This document shows positions 14,600-17,773 of a stretch of 17,773 nt of DNA, one piece after another. Positions within the stretch are counted from its first letter, which is position 1; each line of letters begins with the position of its first letter. Source of the DNA: Halanaerobiales bacterium (GTDB lineage Bacteria > Bacillota > Halanaerobiia > Halanaerobiales > M55B127); the NCBI GenBank assembly GCA_021736965.1, contig JAIPEV010000150.1, positions 1 to 17,773 of the forward strand, in the 5' to 3' direction. Below the pieces are notes generated by a model. The model was not told the DNA's origin. It was given only the letters and a program-made list of their open reading frames with translations, and made no database searches. The position numbers and the translations under genes are program-made.

Positions 14600-16855
14600 G
14601 TGAAAAAGAAACCTGAGCTTCCTTTATCATGTAGAGTAATAGAACCGACAAAGTTTAATGGGTATAAAATTAGTTTCATAATTCGTGATCTGAGTCAATT
14701 ATTTTCATTAGATCAAAACAGTGCAATAGGATACTATACTATAGAGATCAATGATAAGTTAGAAATTGATTTAGGTGAATATTCCTGTGAATTCATCAGC
14801 TATACAGATCTTTCATCAACTTTTTTATCTGATGGTATTGGAGCTTTACAATCTACACCAGAAAAACTTAGAATTTCATTAGATTCTGAGATTAACGATT
14901 ATTTATTTACTTTTGAGTACATAGTTTCAATGAATTTAACTTCAAATAATATTGATTTAAATAATCCTACACTAGAGGTTGAAGAGGTTCAATATGTTAA
15001 TAAAAAAACATTTGTGACTTTTAAATTAACAATTGAAATAACTTATCAAGCTGAAGAATCAATCTATGATATCAATAATGAAACACTTCAAAATGATGTC
15101 TTTCTTGCTATTTCTGATGATCAACAGGCTTATAACGAGAGAATTTCTGTATTGGTAGATGCAGGAGCTGATATTAATGCACCTGTTTATGAAGAATATT
15201 ATGCATTAATTAGTTGTCTTGGTGCAGTAACTTTAGATGATAGATCTATTGTCAATGAAGAAGCAGCAATGATTTTGCTTGACCTAGGAGCTGATGCTAG
15301 TTTTGACTCTTCAGAGAATAATAGCGGATATCCATTATTGTATGCTGTACAATCACAACTTACAGATGCAGTCAAATATTTGTTAGAATATGGAGCCGAC
15401 CCCAATTATTTAGATTTTCGTAATGTTACACCATTTTATGTGGCATGTCAAAAAGGTGATATTGGGATAGTAAAAGCATTAGTTGATGCAGGAGCTGATT
15501 ATGACCTCGAACAGTTTGGAGGGTACTTTCCGTTAGATGTTGCTGTTGTTCATGAAAATTATCAAGTGATTAAATATTTAGTTTCTTTAAATGCTGATAA
15601 ATCTGATAACACCATTATACCTGATTTTTTAAATGAGATTGAAAATGCAGAAGACACTGAGGATAATGACAATTATAAAAAGCAAACTCCTGAAGAAAGA
15701 ATTATTAATGATTATTTTGTCACAGATACACTTGAAATTGAAGGTGTAAATTATACTGTTTATCATCATCCACAAGCATCTCTTGATATTATTGAGTTAA
15801 GAATTTCATGGGCAATCATTGATAAAGATATAATTGTCGGCAATAGAACTAAAGTGAAATTTCTTGGATTAAATATTATATATAACGGTGACAAAACTTT
15901 TACAGTACAATCTTTTTTTGATGAGAATGATCCAACAGAACAAGAGAATTCTGAAGAAGATACTATCACAAAAACATTTGATTCAGAAGAAGAACAACTT
16001 GAATATATAAGTGAAGAAAAAATGTTTGAAGACGATCATCCAGATCAAGAAGAGACAGCTCAAATTAGAGATTTTGAAGAAATACTGTCAAGTTGGCTAA
16101 AAAAACATGATAGATGTATGAAATGGTATTGGATACCAACTGATGACAATAGAAAAGTAATTCATGAAGAAATTATCTTTACAAACGAAATCCAGTTAGG
16201 TGATTTAGTAACTATTCCTAAAATTGGAGAAAATCTTCTCGTGAAAAATATTTCTGCCGAAACCGAATATTATGAAGACTTGTCTTCAATTGAAAAATTT
16301 AATTATTCAGTTAAAAGATCATCTAAAAAGTATTTTCGCTTTTCTCTCGCTGGTGAATTACACCATACAAGTGTAAATAATTTAGAAAAAATAATAAGAA
16401 GTTATGGACATGAATTTTATTCTTATATTGTTTGTTATGCTGATTATTATATTAGTTCGGGTAAAACTTCAAAGTTATTGGGAAAAATATCGAAATATCA
16501 TGATATAAAAGTAATAAATGAAGAAGAATTACTTGAACTAATTAAATCTACTGCTAAGACGAACAAAGATGAGCTAAAACCTATAGTATTAAAGGTTGAG
16601 AAAATTAGATTTGGAAGTGAAGTTTCAAAAGGTTTTTCCAGAAAAGGTTATAGATTAGCGAAAAAGAAAGGTTGGTACCCTAGAATACATCCAGATATGA
16701 AAGCAGTAACTATTTTTGTAACAAATAATGTTGAAAAAGATACAGTGTATGATAAGGATAAGTATTCAAATGCAGAAATAATGAATGAAAAAGAGTTTCT
16801 TGATTATGTAAATTCCCAGCCAGATCCATCTTATGATGTAACTATTAAAGTATAA
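14600..16855 (+). CDS. Ankyrin-repeat protein with two C-terminal BRCT-like domains
   Basis: This is a 751-aa soluble protein starting at GTG 14600 behind GGAGGG, 6-nt spacing. Residues 1-155 are beta-rich and unrecognised. Ankyrin repeats span about 160-335: LVDAGADIN, LLDLGADASF, LLEYGADPNYLD, LVDAGADYDLE and PLDVAVVHENYQVIKYLVS are the clear ones. Residues 340-575 are acidic, low-complexity in parts, with an unrecognised module near 375-440. Residues about 578-650 read like a BRCT domain: FRFSLAGELHHTSVNNLEKI, SYGHEF, YADYYISSGKTSKLLGKI, INEEELLELI. A second, weaker one fits about 670-740: GFSRKGYRLAKKKGWYPRI, AVTIFVTNN, DKYSNAEIMNEKEFLDYV. BRCT domains bind phosphopeptides or DNA ends, as in NAD-dependent DNA ligase. 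I see no catalytic domain, so a scaffold or sensor is likely. It lies between a decayed cyclase and a decayed vWA gene. Confidence 0.8.
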   Translation: MKKKPELPLSCRVIEPTKFNGYKISFIIRDLSQLFSLDQNSAIGYYTIEINDKLEIDLGEYSCEFISYTDLSSTFLSDGIGALQSTPEKLRISLDSEINDYLFTFEYIVSMNLTSNNIDLNNPTLEVEEVQYVNKKTFVTFKLTIEITYQAEESIYDINNETLQNDVFLAISDDQQAYNERISVLVDAGADINAPVYEEYYALISCLGAVTLDDRSIVNEEAAMILLDLGADASFDSSENNSGYPLLYAVQSQLTDAVKYLLEYGADPNYLDFRNVTPFYVACQKGDIGIVKALVDAGADYDLEQFGGYFPLDVAVVHENYQVIKYLVSLNADKSDNTIIPDFLNEIENAEDTEDNDNYKKQTPEERIINDYFVTDTLEIEGVNYTVYHHPQASLDIIELRISWAIIDKDIIVGNRTKVKFLGLNIIYNGDKTFTVQSFFDENDPTEQENSEEDTITKTFDSEEEQLEYISEEKMFEDDHPDQEETAQIRDFEEILSSWLKKHDRCMKWYWIPTDDNRKVIHEEIIFTNEIQLGDLVTIPKIGENLLVKNISAETEYYEDLSSIEKFNYSVKRSSKKYFRFSLAGELHHTSVNNLEKIIRSYGHEFYSYIVCYADYYISSGKTSKLLGKISKYHDIKVINEEELLELIKSTAKTNKDELKPIVLKVEKIRFGSEVSKGFSRKGYRLAKKKGWYPRIHPDMKAVTIFVTNNVEKDTVYDKDKYSNAEIMNEKEFLDYVNSQPDPSYDVTIKV

Positions 16856-16935
16856 TTTTAAAATTATCGGCGTTTTTAATCCATTATTCTGTGAACTAAT
16901 ACAGATCAAAAAATATTAATTGTATGTAAGGAAAT

Positions 16936-17565
16936 ACTATTTTTTTTAAAATAAGTTACTAGTTGAGAAGAACATGGAAAGCTTACGAACTAATATAAAA
17001 ACAGTAAATAAGAACTTAAAAATTCAAACTTAGAAGAATCGAAAGATAGAATTCAATAAATTGTTCATAATAGAAAAAAAGCATGTGTTAAATATTGCAA
17101 TTTATTGTCATTATAAATGATATTTCTCAAATGTAAGTTGGTGTAAAAGCATTTCTAGATGCGGTGAGTAATACCCTACATCACATTAAAGTTAAATACG
17201 CTGTAACATTAAAAAAAAACAGACCTGAAACAATAATGTTTGTGATCAGTACAGATTGGTATGAGAATTCTTCAGGAGAATATATATATATCATAAAGTA
17301 AAACACATGATTCAAAGGATACAAAAGAACTATGATTGGGAGTTCTAATTCTTAGGTGTGAATATTGATACTTTTGATATAGCATCTAGAATTGGTATTA
17401 AATAAAGTAGAGCTACTAATTACCATCATGACAAACTGGGTTTCATTTTATCCCATAAAGGTATGGACAAAGCAATGAAAGAAATCAAAGTTAAAAAGAG
17501 AAGTTTCTAATAGTTTGAAGGAAGATGTTGAATCTGATTATAATAAGAGATCTATTAATAAGTAA
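16936..17565 (+). pseudogene. Decayed second copy of the vWA gene
   Basis: The sequence follows the intact vWA gene at 12568 from end to end (about 630 against 639 nt) but has many in-frame stops and small shifts. Weak matches begin with LVEKNM for LDKSGSM near 16960-16978 and VNKNLKIQT for FNATLKEQK. The match becomes obvious from 17137: VGVKAFLDAVSNTLHHIKVK for VGGSTALLDTVGHTLHHIKVK, then ISTDWYENSS for ISTDGYENSS. It continues to EDVESDYNKR before TAA 17563-17565. Two MIDAS positions are altered or lost, including the DxSxS motif. No function is expected. Its place after the ankyrin-BRCT gene mirrors the intact vWA gene after the macro gene. Confidence 0.88.
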
Positions 17566-17666
17566 AGAAAATCTATCTATTTGAGTAAGTTATTCTAAAA
17601 TAGGTATTTTTTCTAAAAGAATTGTCAAAAAAAGGTAAGCGTCAACTGATGGATGTATTGAAATGA

Positions 17667-17713
17667 GTCACGTTCCCTTGATAAAATAGTATCAAGAAAG
17701 AAGGTGACTTTTT
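17667..17713 (+). terminator. Terminator-like hairpin covering the transposon gene's ribosome binding site
   Basis: GTCAC (17667-17671), TTC and CTTGATA (17677-17683) pair with TATCAAG (17690-17696), GAA and GTGAC (17704-17708), with small internal loops, and five T follow. The Shine-Dalgarno AAGGTGA lies in the 3' arm. Such a hairpin would limit both read-through and translation of transposase from outside promoters. Confidence 0.55.
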
Positions 17714-17715
17714 AT

Positions 17716-17773
17716 ATGAATCTAAAAGAAAACAGAAAAAGGTGGAGAAAAATCATAACCGATCAAGCAACGT
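17716..17773 (+). CDS. IS66-family TnpA-like accessory protein, N-terminus only
   Basis: ATG 17716 follows AAGGTGA by 8 nt, and the frame stays open to the window edge (MNLKENRKRWRKIITDQAT, 19 residues). The pattern R..W...I.D..AT matches the start of IS66 TnpA-type accessory proteins, which continue into a helix-turn-helix with SGLSV..FC. The position just inside an IS66-like terminus supports this. Only 19 residues are visible, so the family call depends on context. Confidence 0.5.
   Translation, partial: MNLKENRKRWRKIITDQAT

Larger units (their letters stand above)
17635..17773 (+). mobile_element. Left end of an IS66-family element
   Basis: GTAAGCGTCAACTGATGG begins at 17635 and fits the GTAAGCG start of IS66-family terminal repeats as I know them. 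An IS66 TnpA-like reading frame begins 81 bases inside it. The rest lies outside the window, so the right repeat and target duplication cannot be checked. Confidence 0.65.

Noticed and set aside
14600..16855. Reading the ankyrin protein as a type-secreted effector
   Set aside because: No secretion signal or eukaryote-directed catalytic domain is visible, and the neighbours do not suggest host interaction.
16918..16935. Third copy of the TATGTAAGG leader cassette (TGTATGTAAGGAAAT)
   Set aside because: It has no matching hairpin at the required distance and aligns better with the old ribosome-site region of the decayed vWA gene.
13201..17634. Prophage or CRISPR content in the repeat- and pseudogene-rich right half
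   Set aside because: No structural phage genes, integrase or regularly spaced repeats are present. The repeats are explained by gene duplication and the two leader cassettes.

Overview
The window is AT-rich DNA from a low-GC Gram-positive-type bacterium. TAA, TAG and TGA all end genes (TGA closes the histidine kinase and the second cyclase), Shine-Dalgarno sequences are strong, and signal peptides are of the lipoprotein type. The combination of YesMN-type two-component control, an ABC sugar importer, c-di-GMP enzymes and standard-code TGA stops suits Bacillota or their free-living mollicute relatives (Acholeplasma/Izemoplasma-like). I cannot place it more precisely. The segment lies between two insertion sequences: a truncated ISLre2/UPF0236-type transposase at the left edge and the first bases of an IS66-type element at the right edge.

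Layout. (1) 1-337: transposase on the minus strand. (2) 520-4464, plus strand: a GH17-like beta-glucan hydrolase broken by a one-base frameshift, a PAS3-GGDEF-HD-GYP cyclic-di-GMP enzyme, and a cyclase/kynurenine-formamidase-family metalloenzyme (cyclase 1). (3) 4548-10665, minus strand: a 54-aa charged protein, then a carbohydrate ABC importer without its own ATPase (lipoprotein binding protein plus two permeases) and its YesM/YesN-like sensor kinase and AraC-type response regulator. A 17-bp direct repeat at 22-bp spacing, with a cre-like box beside it, lies in front of the importer and looks like the regulator's operator. (4) 10841-13206, plus strand: cyclase 2, a macro-domain protein with a C-terminal helical domain, and a stand-alone vWA protein. 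(5) 13278-17565, plus strand: a small lipoprotein, a decayed third cyclase, a 751-aa protein whose ankyrin repeats are followed by two BRCT-like domains, and a decayed second vWA gene. (6) 17635 to the end: IS66-like end.

Three things stand out. The cyclase-[cargo]-vWA arrangement occurs twice: once intact with a macro-domain gene as cargo, once with both flanking genes decayed and an ankyrin-BRCT-BRCT gene as cargo. That gene has the C-terminal order of eukaryotic BARD1, which would be unusual in a bacterium. Two near-identical promoter/leader/terminator cassettes (13278-13357 and 14401-14477) have the same internal spacing, and their 5' tag mimics the terminator's 3' arm. They look like an attenuator or a tiny terminated RNA.

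How the parts may work together: the GH17 gene and the importer operon share an AAACGCTTA box near their promoters, consistent with one beta-glucan/oligosaccharide uptake programme under catabolite or LacI-type control. The macro, vWA and cyclase genes look like an accessory stress- or conflict-type module, but their function cannot be read from the sequence alone.
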